64,000 nt of DNA from Chitinophaga pinensis. GTDB taxonomy: Bacteria; Bacteroidota; Bacteroidia; Chitinophagales; CAIOSU01. The stretch is taken from positions 1 through 64,000 of the forward strand of contig CAMDKI010000001.1 of assembly GCA_945901065.1 (NCBI GenBank). The letters run 5' to 3'. The first letter of the stretch is position 1, and each line of letters starts with the position of its first letter. Shown here in pieces: positions 43,939-52,996 of the stretch. Below the pieces are notes generated by a model, which was given only the letters and a program-made list of their open reading frames with translations, ran no database searches and was not told where the DNA came from. The translations under genes and the position numbers were made by a program.

Positions 43939-45471
43939 TTACCACCCCATTTTCACTACCCTCACCACTTGCTTATTGCCACCTTGTTGTATGGTGAGCA
44001 AGTAAATTCCTTCGGGCAGCGTATCTAGCCCGTTTATAGTATATCGGTTGCCGTTGTTCTCGGGCGTGGATAAATTTATTTCCCTACCCGTAATATCTAC
44101 TAAGCTAAATTGGGGCAAGTGGCTAAGCCTACCGTTATATTCTACTGAGATACTGTTGGTAAACGGGTTGGGGCCTATATTCCACTCATTAGTGGCATTT
44201 TTGCCGGCAATGCCCACGGTGCGGTTGTCAACTACAATTACTGGTAGGGTTACCTCTTCGCAGCGGCCTTGTGGGCAGGCTGTGTTGCAAACGGTAAGAG
44301 ATACGCTGTATAAGCCGCCTTCGGTGTACCAGTGGCTAGGGCTTTGATTTTGGGCATTGTTGGTGGTGCCGTTGGCATCGTCAAAATCCCAAGCAAAGGT
44401 ATTTGCGTTGAATGATAGGCTGAAAAAATTTACCTCAACGCTATCGTCGCCATTATTTAGCGTAGCAGGTATTGGTAAGTAACCAAAGATGGCAATTGGG
44501 TCGAAACAACGGATGGTATCCCTAAATTCGGCGCTTTGGTATATCTCGTCACCGTTTATCAACCAGGCAGTCACTTTTAATACAGGCACACCTTCATCTC
44601 TATCAAACCAGCTATATTCAATTACCGTATCTGGCACAAACTGATTAGGAATAAAGTCGCCTAAGGTAATAGTGTTGCCAAACACCGTAACACTATCGCG
44701 GTTGTGAATTACCGAACGATGTTTTAGTACGCTATCGTAGGTGGCATATGGGGTGATCAAAGTTCCCCACCCATCCACATAGTTGCTGCGGGTTTGGGCA
44801 TGCTTGTAAGAGAAGGAGAAATTGATGCCAGTACCCGGTATTGAATCTAATTTGATGGCGTAACTGCTCACTGAAGTTACACTATCGCCGTAGCGCAGCG
44901 GAAACCTATAAATCCTATCGGGATTGTCATAGGCCACCACCAGCGGTACGTTCGATATCCGGGCACCAATGCCATTTTGGTATAGCCCGCTGTTGTCCTT
45001 TTCGTAAAGGTTATAAACTTGGGTAAGTGAGGTAATGCCCAAGTTAATACTATCATTAGTAAGCTCGGCCAAATTGAAGTTGGTGGCCCAACTAGTAAGG
45101 CAATTGGTGTTGCATTGGGCATTGCACAAGCCAGTGCAAACAAAATCGATGCCACCCGTGCCTAAGCAATCGCTGTAGCAGGAGTTAAAGCAGTTGAATG
45201 CGCATGTTAACAAGTAAGAAGGCAAAAAGCCCGTAGCATTAGGCGTAGTGAAACTGCGGATGCGCTGCGAAAAAGGGTATAGGTTGTTGTGATCCCATAC
45301 TACATTGGCCCCCGTAGGCCTAAAATCTTCGTTGCCAAGGTCGAAAATACTTACCTGGCTCACTAAAAAACTATCGCCGGTGCCCGCAAAATAGCTTGAG
45401 AAGTATGAGTTTTGTGCCGATGCCGCAAGCAGTACGAGCAAAAAGCAAACAACTAGTATAAAACGGGCCAT
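43939..45471 (-). CDS. Type IX cargo protein with PKD domain and Cys arrays
   Basis: The 510-residue secreted protein has a signal peptide (MARFILVVCFLLVLLAASAQ), a unique middle part, a PKD-like domain (FNANTFAWDFDDANGTTNN...YSVSLTVCN at about 360-405) and a type A sorting domain (WNIGPNPFTNSISVEYNG ... PEGIYLLTIQQGGNKQVVRVVK). Residues 90-124 hold eight Cys in two CX3CX3CX3C arrays (90, 94, 98, 102 and 112, 116, 120, 124). The start was set at 45471 so that the signal peptide is N-terminal. Function unknown; surface display is expected. Confidence 0.8.
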   Translation of the reverse strand: MARFILVVCFLLVLLAASAQNSYFSSYFAGTGDSFLVSQVSIFDLGNEDFRPTGANVVWDHNNLYPFSQRIRSFTTPNATGFLPSYLLTCAFNCFNSCYSDCLGTGGIDFVCTGLCNAQCNTNCLTSWATNFNLAELTNDSINLGITSLTQVYNLYEKDNSGLYQNGIGARISNVPLVVAYDNPDRIYRFPLRYGDSVTSVSSYAIKLDSIPGTGINFSFSYKHAQTRSNYVDGWGTLITPYATYDSVLKHRSVIHNRDSVTVFGNTITLGDFIPNQFVPDTVIEYSWFDRDEGVPVLKVTAWLINGDEIYQSAEFRDTIRCFDPIAIFGYLPIPATLNNGDDSVEVNFFSLSFNANTFAWDFDDANGTTNNAQNQSPSHWYTEGGLYSVSLTVCNTACPQGRCEEVTLPVIVVDNRTVGIAGKNATNEWNIGPNPFTNSISVEYNGRLSHLPQFSLVDITGREINLSTPENNGNRYTINGLDTLPEGIYLLTIQQGGNKQVVRVVKMGW

Positions 45472-45631
45472 AGTAAGTTGGTTAAAAACACTCAAAAGAT
45501 AGCAAAAATGGCTAACTGTAACTAATGCTGCGCTATTTACTTTAAATTACGCCTTTAAAATACCCTTATCAAGTTGCCAATTGCTATTTTTATAACACGG
45601 CAGCAAATGCAGCGGTATTGGGGCAACAAAT

Positions 45632-47497
45632 ATGAACAGGCTCTTTATTAAATACTTGGTCTCTTTATTGGCCATATCTATTATTCCAGCTTTTCTGGGT
45701 GGTATGCTGCTGTTATCTTTTTTTAAGGTAAATATGAATGGCCTTAAGAGTGAGCTCAATACCCAAGTGTCGCAGGTGCTTACCCGCGAAATATCTTATA
45801 AAGATGAGGCGATTGCCCAAACAGAGGGCATGTATGTGCAAGAAGAGATAGACCGTATAGGCAACAAGATAAGCGCTATGGCTATGGCGCCGGGCTTTAG
45901 TGACCTCGATTTGTTGGACATTAGTGCGTTTGTAGAGAACTTTATCGGCAACGAACCTGCCGTTCTCGACTTTGCCGTAGTAGATAAGTGGGGTGAAGTG
46001 GTGTTTGATAAAGTGAACTCCCTTTCGGTAATGAGTGAAGAGCACACCGACCTAGTTGACGAGGATTTACTCAAAACCATCCAAGCCAAAGAATCCTATT
46101 TATCTGATGTAAGCATCTCTAGCCGATCACAAATGCCTTATGTTACGTTGGGGCAGCCTATTCTTCAATTTGGCGGAAATTTTGCCGGTGGCATTATCTT
46201 AAACCTTAACCTTAGTTTTATTTGGGATATAGCAGCTTCAAAGCAAGTGGGCGAGAGCGGTAAACTCTATATTATCTCTTCAGAGGGCCAATTGATATCC
46301 CACCCATCTACTCGCGAATTATACCAAAACTCCGACTACTCTAAATACGAGTATATACGAGAGATTATGGCCACCAAAAACGGCACTATCCAAACCTCAA
46401 CTAGTTTGGTATCGTACTTTACCAATAAATATGGCTGGATAACTATAATCGAGATTCCGCTAGAGCAGGCGCTGGCAACCGTAAACGATAACCAGCTATT
46501 AGTTGAGTCTTTTATATCGGATACGAACCGCTCCATGGGTTTTGTGGCCGTTGCTATTCTTGCGTTTATCCTAATACTTACGGTCGTTATTTCTATCTAT
46601 GTTACGCGTTGGCTTATTACACCAATCGTAAAACTTACCGAAGCTACCCGCACTGTATCGAGCGGCAACTTGACCATGGTTATCTCAAAGAACTCTAGCG
46701 ACGAAATTGGAGAGCTTACCGACTCATTTAACTTAATGACTGAGCAGTTGCGCTTGAAACAAGAAGAACTACTGAAAAGCAATGCATATATTAAGCTACA
46801 GGCTGAAGAACTGTTGGATAGGTACAACTCCGACTTGGAGCAGTTTGCCTACGTTACTACCCACGATTTGATAGAGCCGCTGCGCATGATAACCAGTTAC
46901 ATACAGCTTTTGCAGCGCCGCTACCAGAATATATATGACGATGAGGCCAAAGAGTTTATGCGCTTTGTGGTAGAAGGGGTGGATAGGATGCACAATATTA
47001 TTAACGATTTGTTTGAGTACTCGCACATACGTACCGATGTGAAGGACTTTGAAAAGGTAGATGTAAACGAAGTACTGGCGGCTACTACCAAAAAGCTAAG
47101 CAAAGAAATCATTGATTCGGGGGCAACTATAACCAGTATTGGCCTGCCCGAGTTGAGGGCCGTGCAGAGCAATTTGGTGCAGGTTTTCCAAAACTTGATT
47201 GGCAATGCCATTAAATTCAGACAAAAGGAAGTGCCGTTGCAAATAAAAATAACCTGCGACGATCGCGAGCCTGATTGGTTGTTCTCTGTTGAAGACAACG
47301 GCATGGGTTTCGATCCGCAATACAAAGAAAAAGTATTCGAGATTTTTAAACGCCTCAATAAACGCGACGATTATCCTGGTTCAGGAATGGGCTTGGCTAT
47401 TAGCAAAAATATTGTGGAGCGCCATGGCGGCAAAATATGGGTCGATTCGCGCTTGGGCATAGGCACCACCTTTTACTTTACCATCAAGAAGTATTAG
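45632..47497 (+). CDS. Sensor histidine kinase with Cache, HAMP and HisKA/HATPase domains
   Basis: The 621-residue membrane kinase has helix 1 (about 7-31), a large periplasmic dCache-like sensor (32-300), helix 2 (303-325), a HAMP domain (about 326-380), then HisKA with His411 in VTTHDLIEPLRMI and an ATPase domain with N-box Asn525 (NLIGNAIKF), G1 DNGMGF (555-560) and G2 GSGMGLAI (583-590). The H box resembles the HDLxEPLR group linked to phytochrome-type kinases. No response regulator gene is adjacent, so it is an orphan kinase with an unknown ligand. Confidence 0.93.
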   Translation: MNRLFIKYLVSLLAISIIPAFLGGMLLLSFFKVNMNGLKSELNTQVSQVLTREISYKDEAIAQTEGMYVQEEIDRIGNKISAMAMAPGFSDLDLLDISAFVENFIGNEPAVLDFAVVDKWGEVVFDKVNSLSVMSEEHTDLVDEDLLKTIQAKESYLSDVSISSRSQMPYVTLGQPILQFGGNFAGGIILNLNLSFIWDIAASKQVGESGKLYIISSEGQLISHPSTRELYQNSDYSKYEYIREIMATKNGTIQTSTSLVSYFTNKYGWITIIEIPLEQALATVNDNQLLVESFISDTNRSMGFVAVAILAFILILTVVISIYVTRWLITPIVKLTEATRTVSSGNLTMVISKNSSDEIGELTDSFNLMTEQLRLKQEELLKSNAYIKLQAEELLDRYNSDLEQFAYVTTHDLIEPLRMITSYIQLLQRRYQNIYDDEAKEFMRFVVEGVDRMHNIINDLFEYSHIRTDVKDFEKVDVNEVLAATTKKLSKEIIDSGATITSIGLPELRAVQSNLVQVFQNLIGNAIKFRQKEVPLQIKITCDDREPDWLFSVEDNGMGFDPQYKEKVFEIFKRLNKRDDYPGSGMGLAISKNIVERHGGKIWVDSRLGIGTTFYFTIKKY

Positions 47498-48012
47498 TGG
47501 TCGCTACCAGGCACTGGTCCGCCGGGGCCTCGGTTTTTGTATTCGCGTAGTACTTCTATTTTAAAATCGCGCTCGGCTTTTTGCAGCAGTGCAATTTTTT
47601 TAACGGGCAATATGGTACGCAGTTTCTGTAGGTTTTCAATCTCCAGATTCGATTCTTTTTGCTTTAGCGATATATGCTCATCCAGCATTTTGTTCATTTC
47701 TGCCTCGGTTAGCACATCAAACTTGGTGGCAAGCGTTTTTGCCAATTTCAATTGTGCGCGGTGCACTTCCATCTTTGCATCTTGGTAAGTATTATACACT
47801 GGCCAGAAAACTTGTGCTTCGGCAGTACTAAGGTTGAGCCTGCTGGTAAGAAAAGCCACTTTTAGTGCTTTTATCTTTTCTTCTGGTATTCGCTCGCTCT
47901 GGTGGTTTCCGCCACCATGGTTGTCGTGATGCGGCCCTTGAGCCGTTAATCGAGAGCCACTGCCTACCATGAGCATAACTAAAACAGTGGTGTGTAACAG
48001 TAAGTTTTTCAT
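47494..48012 (-). CDS. Spy/CpxP-like periplasmic protein
   Basis: The 172-residue protein has a signal peptide (LLLHTTVLVMLMVGSGSRLTAQ), a His/Gly-rich stretch (GPHHDNHGGGNHQ) and helical sequence with LNLSTAEAQVFWPVYNTYQDAKMEVHRAQ, like the LTxxQ region of Spy-type chaperones. The His-rich stretch may bind metal. It ends 4 bases inside the convergent kinase gene. Its ATG overlaps the upstream stop in ATGA (48009-48012), so the two genes are translationally coupled. The upstream partner looks like an anti-sigma factor. Confidence 0.75.
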   Translation of the reverse strand: MKNLLLHTTVLVMLMVGSGSRLTAQGPHHDNHGGGNHQSERIPEEKIKALKVAFLTSRLNLSTAEAQVFWPVYNTYQDAKMEVHRAQLKLAKTLATKFDVLTEAEMNKMLDEHISLKQKESNLEIENLQKLRTILPVKKIALLQKAERDFKIEVLREYKNRGPGGPVPGSDH

Positions 48013-48509
48013 AACCAATCCTCCATAAGGGTTTCGTCATCAATCATCTCTAACAGCAATGAGTTATACTCCTCGTTGTTAGCATTATCATCAAGATACT
48101 GAAAGTCAGGATTTGCCGATAGCACCAACAATAGGCTATCGTCTTGCATTACATGGTTGTTTAGCAAAGCTTCGTCTTGCATGGCCAATTGAAGTAGCTC
48201 ATCATTGGATAGCGAATTAAAGGCCAAGCTATCGTTGCTGACATGGTCGGTGGGCCATAGTATAACTGCCAAAGCAATACATGCCGCTGTTGCTAAGCCT
48301 ACTAAGCTAAATGGAATGATTTGAAAGGTGCGTTTTTTATCAAAAGCTGGCTGTGCGGCTTTATGCAATACCCCAGTGGCCAGTGCACCAAAGTATGCTT
48401 CGTTAGGCATGGGCACCACTGGCTTTTTCACCGTTGCCAATAATGGCGACAAGGCAGACAATTCTTCCTTAGCGCTTGGTATTTGGTTATATGGTTCGTT
48501 TGCCTTCAT
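48009..48509 (-). CDS. Anti-sigma-like single-pass membrane protein
   Basis: The 166-residue protein has a cytosolic N-terminal part (about 1-70), one membrane helix (IIPFSLVGLATAACIALAVILW, about 65-86) and an acidic periplasmic tail rich in Asp, Asn and Leu (DDNANNEEYNSLLLEMIDDETLMEDWL). This layout, followed by a Spy-like gene, is common next to ECF sigma factors in Bacteroidota. No sigma gene precedes it here: the upstream 309 bases lack any long frame. No zinc-binding motif is visible. Function is inferred from layout only. Confidence 0.6.
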   Translation of the reverse strand: MKANEPYNQIPSAKEELSALSPLLATVKKPVVPMPNEAYFGALATGVLHKAAQPAFDKKRTFQIIPFSLVGLATAACIALAVILWPTDHVSNDSLAFNSLSNDELLQLAMQDEALLNNHVMQDDSLLLVLSANPDFQYLDDNANNEEYNSLLLEMIDDETLMEDWL

Positions 48510-48818
48510 TCATTGGTTTGACAACTTATTGGCGCAAAGGTTTAAAATATCGTTCAATTTTCTAATTGCTTGAAAGGCAATAGGGTTTCAGGGTTCTTTC
48601 ATGTTTCTGCAAAAAATATTTGGATTATAAAATATTAGTTGGTACTCTTTGCATATCCTCTCTTCTTTGTTTTGCCTTCTAATTACAATCCATTGCTTGC
48701 AATTATTGGGTTTCGTTTTCATTTTCAACCAAAAGTGTAACAATTTTTGCTCAACAACGTATCAAGGAATATAGCTTTTGACCAAGAGCTATAAGTTGAC
48801 CAAAGAGAGGAACAGAAC
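48510..48818. other. Divergent gene-free region
   Basis: This 309-base, A/T-rich gap separates the anti-sigma-like operon and the large type IX cargo gene. It holds TACTCTTTGC (48651-48660), close to the TAnnTTTG box but with one extra base, and a direct repeat TTGACCAAGAG (48778-48788)/TTGACCAAAGAG (48796-48807) just upstream of the cargo gene start. No small gene is convincing. Confidence 0.4.
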
Positions 48819-51122
48819 ATGAAGAGGATGAACGAGAGGAGCAAGATGTTTTGCATCTTATTAGTAGTATGCAGTGCCATATTCTACTCCACAACCGTAA
48901 AAGCAGCAACAGTTACCACCTTGTTTGGTGGCTCATGGGAAATAGGTGCCATTTGGGACAGTGGCGTACCGCCCACATCAACCGACGATGTGGTGATTAC
49001 TTCGGGAAACAACGTGACCCTCACATCTAATGTTACGGTTGCAAGCCTTGTTGTTAATTCAGAAGATTTAACGGTATTTACTATCAACTCTGGCTACACC
49101 TTAACGGTAACCGGAGATGTTACTATTTACGGCTCGCCCGATGCAACTTCATCTCAAATTGCCTGCAACGGCAATATTATAATTGGCGGCAATTTGGTTT
49201 TTGAAGGCGATGCATCTAATGCGCAGGCACAGCTCTCCATGGGCGATGGCAGCACCGCCACCCTTAGCGGCAATATAGTGTTTACTGGTTTTGGCCGCGT
49301 GTGGAGCGGTAGCACATCCAACATCCACACTTTTACCTTCAACGGGTCGGGCAACCGCGACATTAGATTTACTGGCAACCGTTTCCGTAACATTGTATTC
49401 AATACCGGCGGCAATATCACCGCCCAATCAAACCTTACCACAACTACCGTTTACGGTAATATTGATATTGTAAGCGGTACTTTCAAAAATGCCGGCTACT
49501 CAATGCTAGGTAACAGTGGTCGCACTTTTACCATTCGCACCGGGGCTACACTAGAAATTTCTGGTACCGTTGGCTTGCCCAGTACATTTTCAATGGTAAT
49601 TGAGCCAAATAGTACTATCCATTATGCGGGCGGAAGCCAAACGGTAGGCGTACCAAACAATAGCCAAAACTACGCAAACCTTCAAATTTCGGGCACGGGC
49701 ACAAAAACGCTAGCGGGCAATACCACTGTAACGGGTAACGTATCTATCGCGGGTTCAACGCTTGATGTGCACAGCATAAACAATTACAGCTTGACCATAG
49801 CGGGCAACTTTAGTAATAGTGCCACCTTTAATGCACGAGCTGGTTCGGTTATACTTAACGGCACTGCTTTAAAGGACATTACCTCAGGCGGAACAACTTT
49901 TTACAATGTTACCTTCAACAATGTGGCTGGTTTTAATTTGAACGACGATATGACCGTGACTAATGTGGCTACACTAACCAACGGTGTAATTTCTACGGGT
50001 GCGAACCGTTTGATACTGCAAAGTACCGATGCGGGTGCAATAACTGGTTATAGCAGCAGTCGTTTTGTAAATGGCCGCTTACGCAGGTACATGACCACCA
50101 ACACCAGCACTTATGCTTTTCCGGTGGGTAATAGCACTGCATCATCTAGCTATCATTTAGCAGAGATTGTTAACAATAACATGACTGGCTTAAGCTATAT
50201 GGACGCTCGTTTTGGTGCATTGACTAACCACAACGATGCAGATCTTTCGGTCAGCGATAGCTACATGACCTATTTATCGGTTAATCCAGCGGGTATATGG
50301 CATTTAACTCCAAACGCGCAACCATCAGGTGGCAGCTATGATGTGCGCCTGTCGACCGCTAATATGGGCCTACTGAGCAACAACCAATTTGCCATCGTAA
50401 AACGCAATGATGGATCTACATCCGGTGCCGATTGGGGCGCACCAGGTACCATAAACAATGACAATGGTGCCGGCCGCATGGTTGCCGATGGCTATGCAAT
50501 TAGGTTTGGTTTAACCAGCTTTTCTGAATTTGGTCTGGGCCGTGCAAGTAGCAACGGCAATCCGCTGCCAATTGAATTGGTAAGTTTTACAGCCAACGTA
50601 AACAGCAACAACGAGGTGGTTTTGAATTGGGTAACCGCAATAGAAATAAACAACGAGTTTTTTACCATTGAGCGCAGTGCCGATGGTGAACATTTTGAAG
50701 AAGTAACCCGTGTAGCGGGTGCTGGCAGTAGCAACGTGAGCAGTACTTACAGTGCCATTGACGAGAACCCTGCAATGGGCCTTAGCTACTACCGCCTTAA
50801 ACAAACCGATTTTGACGGGGCCTTTGAATACTCAAATTTGGCAAGTGTGGTGCTTAATGATGCGGCACAACCTACCGTCCAAATATCGGTTTACCCCAAC
50901 CCAGCAAATGTGGGTCATCAAATTCAGGTAAACATTAGTGCAGCCATCATTGACTATACTATTGAGGTGTATGAAATGGGCAGTGGCAAATTGATTTACC
51001 GCGGTGTATCAATGGGTCAACAAAATCAATTGGATATGCCTGAAGGCCTTGCCGCTGGCGCGTATTTGGTTAGGGTATCGAATGATACAGAGGTACAGAA
51101 CCAAAAACTATTTGTAAGATAA
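48819..51122 (+). CDS. Large type IX cargo protein with beta-repeat region
   Basis: The 767-residue secreted protein has a signal peptide (CILLVVCSAIFYSTTVKAA), then a Ser/Thr/Asn/Gly-rich region (about 30-580) of repeated short strands (such as NNVTLTSNVTVASLVVNS and LAGNTTVTGNVSIAGSTLDV) that resembles a right-handed beta-helix or autotransporter-like passenger. LPIELVSFTANVNSNNEVVLNWVTAIEINNEFFTIERSADG marks a fibronectin-like module at about 585-680, and the type A sorting domain (VYPNPANVGHQIQVN ... AAGAYLVRVSND) ends the protein. Likely an adhesin or surface-layer component. A later ATG at 48828 is also possible. Confidence 0.85.
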   Translation: MKRMNERSKMFCILLVVCSAIFYSTTVKAATVTTLFGGSWEIGAIWDSGVPPTSTDDVVITSGNNVTLTSNVTVASLVVNSEDLTVFTINSGYTLTVTGDVTIYGSPDATSSQIACNGNIIIGGNLVFEGDASNAQAQLSMGDGSTATLSGNIVFTGFGRVWSGSTSNIHTFTFNGSGNRDIRFTGNRFRNIVFNTGGNITAQSNLTTTTVYGNIDIVSGTFKNAGYSMLGNSGRTFTIRTGATLEISGTVGLPSTFSMVIEPNSTIHYAGGSQTVGVPNNSQNYANLQISGTGTKTLAGNTTVTGNVSIAGSTLDVHSINNYSLTIAGNFSNSATFNARAGSVILNGTALKDITSGGTTFYNVTFNNVAGFNLNDDMTVTNVATLTNGVISTGANRLILQSTDAGAITGYSSSRFVNGRLRRYMTTNTSTYAFPVGNSTASSSYHLAEIVNNNMTGLSYMDARFGALTNHNDADLSVSDSYMTYLSVNPAGIWHLTPNAQPSGGSYDVRLSTANMGLLSNNQFAIVKRNDGSTSGADWGAPGTINNDNGAGRMVADGYAIRFGLTSFSEFGLGRASSNGNPLPIELVSFTANVNSNNEVVLNWVTAIEINNEFFTIERSADGEHFEEVTRVAGAGSSNVSSTYSAIDENPAMGLSYYRLKQTDFDGAFEYSNLASVVLNDAAQPTVQISVYPNPANVGHQIQVNISAAIIDYTIEVYEMGSGKLIYRGVSMGQQNQLDMPEGLAAGAYLVRVSNDTEVQNQKLFVR

Positions 51123-51151
51123 CATGGCCTATAACGATATTGAATTTCTAC

Positions 51152-51187
51152 AAACGGGGCGTTTCTTTATGGAAGCGCTCCGTTTTT
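51152..51187. terminator. Terminator between convergent genes
   Basis: AAACGGGGCGTTTC pairs with GAAGCGCTCCGTTT (14 positions, two G-U pairs) around a 6-base loop, followed by TTT on the plus strand and by TTTGTAGAAATT-like sequence on the minus strand. It can serve both the cargo gene and the convergent hydrolase gene. Confidence 0.8.
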
Positions 51188-51204
51188 GTCTTTAAGGGAG
51201 AAAA

Positions 51205-51969
51205 CTATTTTTCCAGAAAATGGCGCACGGCATCCAAAAATTCTTTTGGGGCTTCGGCATGCAACCAATGGCCCGCATTCGCAATAGTTACCACTTCAAG
51301 GTTGGTAAAATGCTCGCCGAGGTAGGCTAGATCTTTTTCCTCCACGTATTTCGATTTGCCCCCTCTGATAACCAAGGTAGGGAACTCAAATTTGGCATTC
51401 AGCTCAATACCTTTAACTACTCCGTTAAACTGTTGGTAAAGCACATCAAGGTTCATCTTCCATTCGTATCGGCCATCAGGGTTTCTATCTAGGCTTTTTA
51501 AAAGAAACTGCACCATGCCTTCCTCTTCTATCTTTTCACGCAGCATTCGTTCCGCATCGCCGCGTTGCTTCACTTCGTCTAGTTTTACATTATAGAGCGC
51601 TTTAAAAATAGTATTGTAGTTCCAAGTGTATTGCCTCGGCGATATATCGGCAACTATAAGCTTTTCAATCATCGTTGGGTACCTGTTAGCAAACTCCATT
51701 ACCGTTTTTCCGCCCATAGAGTGGCCAAGTAAGGAGGCTTTTGCTATGCCCTGCTCACTCATAAAAGTCTTTAAGTCTTCTGCCATCAGGGCATAACTAT
51801 GCTCTGGGTAATGTGGGCTTCGGCCATGGTTGCGCCCATCTACTATATACACAGTGGCCATATCGCTGAGCGCACGGGCATGCGTTTGCCAGTTGTCGAG
51901 CGAGCCTAAGAAGCCATGTAATATAATAAGCGGTGGGCCCGTGCCCGATACTTTAAAGTTCAGCGACAT
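51205..51969 (-). CDS. Alpha/beta-fold hydrolase (YbfF-like esterase)
   Basis: The 254-residue cytosolic hydrolase shows the nucleophile elbow GHSMGG (Ser near residue 98), the oxyanion region LHGFLGSLDNW, DGRNHGRSP, an acid residue probably Asp or Glu in VIRGGKSKYVEEKD, and the catalytic His in NAGHWLHAEAP. It resembles acyl-CoA thioesterase/esterase YbfF. It follows a lipoprotein gene by 10 bases on the minus strand, so they are likely co-transcribed. Substrate is unknown. Confidence 0.92.
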   Translation of the reverse strand: MSLNFKVSGTGPPLIILHGFLGSLDNWQTHARALSDMATVYIVDGRNHGRSPHYPEHSYALMAEDLKTFMSEQGIAKASLLGHSMGGKTVMEFANRYPTMIEKLIVADISPRQYTWNYNTIFKALYNVKLDEVKQRGDAERMLREKIEEEGMVQFLLKSLDRNPDGRYEWKMNLDVLYQQFNGVVKGIELNAKFEFPTLVIRGGKSKYVEEKDLAYLGEHFTNLEVVTIANAGHWLHAEAPKEFLDAVRHFLEK

Positions 51970-51979
51970 AATTCTGGTT

Positions 51980-52585
51980 TTATTCCCCTTCTTTTTTGGG
52001 GGCTAAATCTTGTTTTTGATCATGCTGTAGTTTAATGATTTTGGCTCGGGTATTCTCAATAAAGGTACCGCCCATTTCCATAGCATTCACACTAACTGTT
52101 CTAAACCGGTTTTTCATACTCGTTTCTATTGCATTCAACTCTGAGAATGGATCGTCGGGGTTTTTCTGCATGGCCTCATAGGCAATATTTAGGCACCAAA
52201 CACTCCAAGCATCGTTTGAGTTAATTAATGGGTTTTCTTCGGTAAACTGGGCAATGAACATCAACGGCCTGTCGCGCACAAACTTAAAGGCGTATATGCT
52301 TACTATATCCCTAAAGCTCATGGGTTGGCTAATCAGCTTGGTAGTGGCAGCAAAATAAAAGCGCAATCTTAATGAGTCTTGAATAAAAAGGCTGTCCAGC
52401 ATATCCAAGGTTTGCGGCGTTTCGGCTGGTTTTTTACCTTGGTAGTATTCTTTAGCTATCGGCAGTATTAGTGGGTCTTTTAAGTAAGTTGCTTCTATAC
52501 TAGCTTGGCTAGGCTTACTGGCCTCTTTTGGTTGGCAGCCAAACAATCCAACTATCGTCAACAACAGTATTAGGGTATATCTCAT
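51980..52585 (-). CDS. Lipoprotein of unknown function
   Basis: The 201-residue protein has a lipoprotein signal (LILLLTIVGLFGCQPKE, lipidated Cys at about 17). The remainder is soluble with helical segments (LDSLFIQDSLRLRFYFAATTKL; AWSVWCLNIAYEAMQKNPDDPFSE). I do not recognise the family. It is 10 bases upstream of the hydrolase gene, so a joint envelope-related role is possible. Confidence 0.7.
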   Translation of the reverse strand: MRYTLILLLTIVGLFGCQPKEASKPSQASIEATYLKDPLILPIAKEYYQGKKPAETPQTLDMLDSLFIQDSLRLRFYFAATTKLISQPMSFRDIVSIYAFKFVRDRPLMFIAQFTEENPLINSNDAWSVWCLNIAYEAMQKNPDDPFSELNAIETSMKNRFRTVSVNAMEMGGTFIENTRAKIIKLQHDQKQDLAPKKEGE

Positions 52586-52648
52586 TTTGAGGTTGGTTTG
52601 ATTAATTTAGCAACCGTATTTAACAGGTTGACGCTAAAATTAACACCA

Positions 52649-52993
52649 ATGGCAGCTAAAAAGAAATTTGGACAAGGAGGAATCGTGTTTTCTACTGATC
52701 CTGACTTTAGGCTCGATGCAGACGAACAAGACAATGAGGAGACCTTAGCGCCTAAAGACCAGTTGCTTTATGTATCGCTTGACCGCAAGCAGCGGGGCGG
52801 AAAAACTGTTACCTTGGTTGAAGGATTTAAGGGCACAGGCACCGATTTGTTGGAATTGGGCAAGCTATTGAAAAATAAATGTGGTGTTGGTGGAAATGTG
52901 AAAGAAGGAGTAGTGTTGATTCAGGGCGATCATAAGCAAAAAATAGCCAGCATCTTGCAAGATGCTGGCTACAAAATAAAGTTGAAAGGCTAA
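52649..52993 (+). CDS. SUI1/eIF1-like translation factor
   Basis: The 114-residue protein has the eIF1 fold signature: LYVSLDRKQRGGKTVTLVEGFKGTGTDLLELGKLLKNKCGVGGNVKEGVVLIQGDHKQKIASILQDAGYK. Bacterial YciH proteins influence start-codon choice in vitro. I use ATG 52649 (MAAKKKFGQ), as the in-frame upstream extension to 52598 looks non-coding. The region coding for IASILQDAGY forms a perfect 28-base palindrome that also serves as terminator for the convergent gene. Confidence 0.92.
   Translation: MAAKKKFGQGGIVFSTDPDFRLDADEQDNEETLAPKDQLLYVSLDRKQRGGKTVTLVEGFKGTGTDLLELGKLLKNKCGVGGNVKEGVVLIQGDHKQKIASILQDAGYKIKLKG
52938..52971 (-). terminator. Terminator of the minus-strand gene, inside SUI1 coding sequence
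   Basis: A perfect 28-base palindrome TAGCCAGCATCTTG/CAAGATGCTGGCTA (52944-52971) gives a 12-bp stem with a 4-base loop. On the minus strand it is followed by TTTTTT (52938-52943). The only gene to end there is the hypothetical gene at 52997-53299, whose stop is 26 bases away. The hairpin lies within the last quarter of the SUI1 coding sequence. Confidence 0.75.
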
Positions 52994-52996
52994 TTC

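Noticed and set aside
48328-48573. 81-codon plus-strand frame opposite the anti-sigma-like gene
   Set aside because: It is antisense to a gene with a clear membrane helix and coupled partner and shows no family features.
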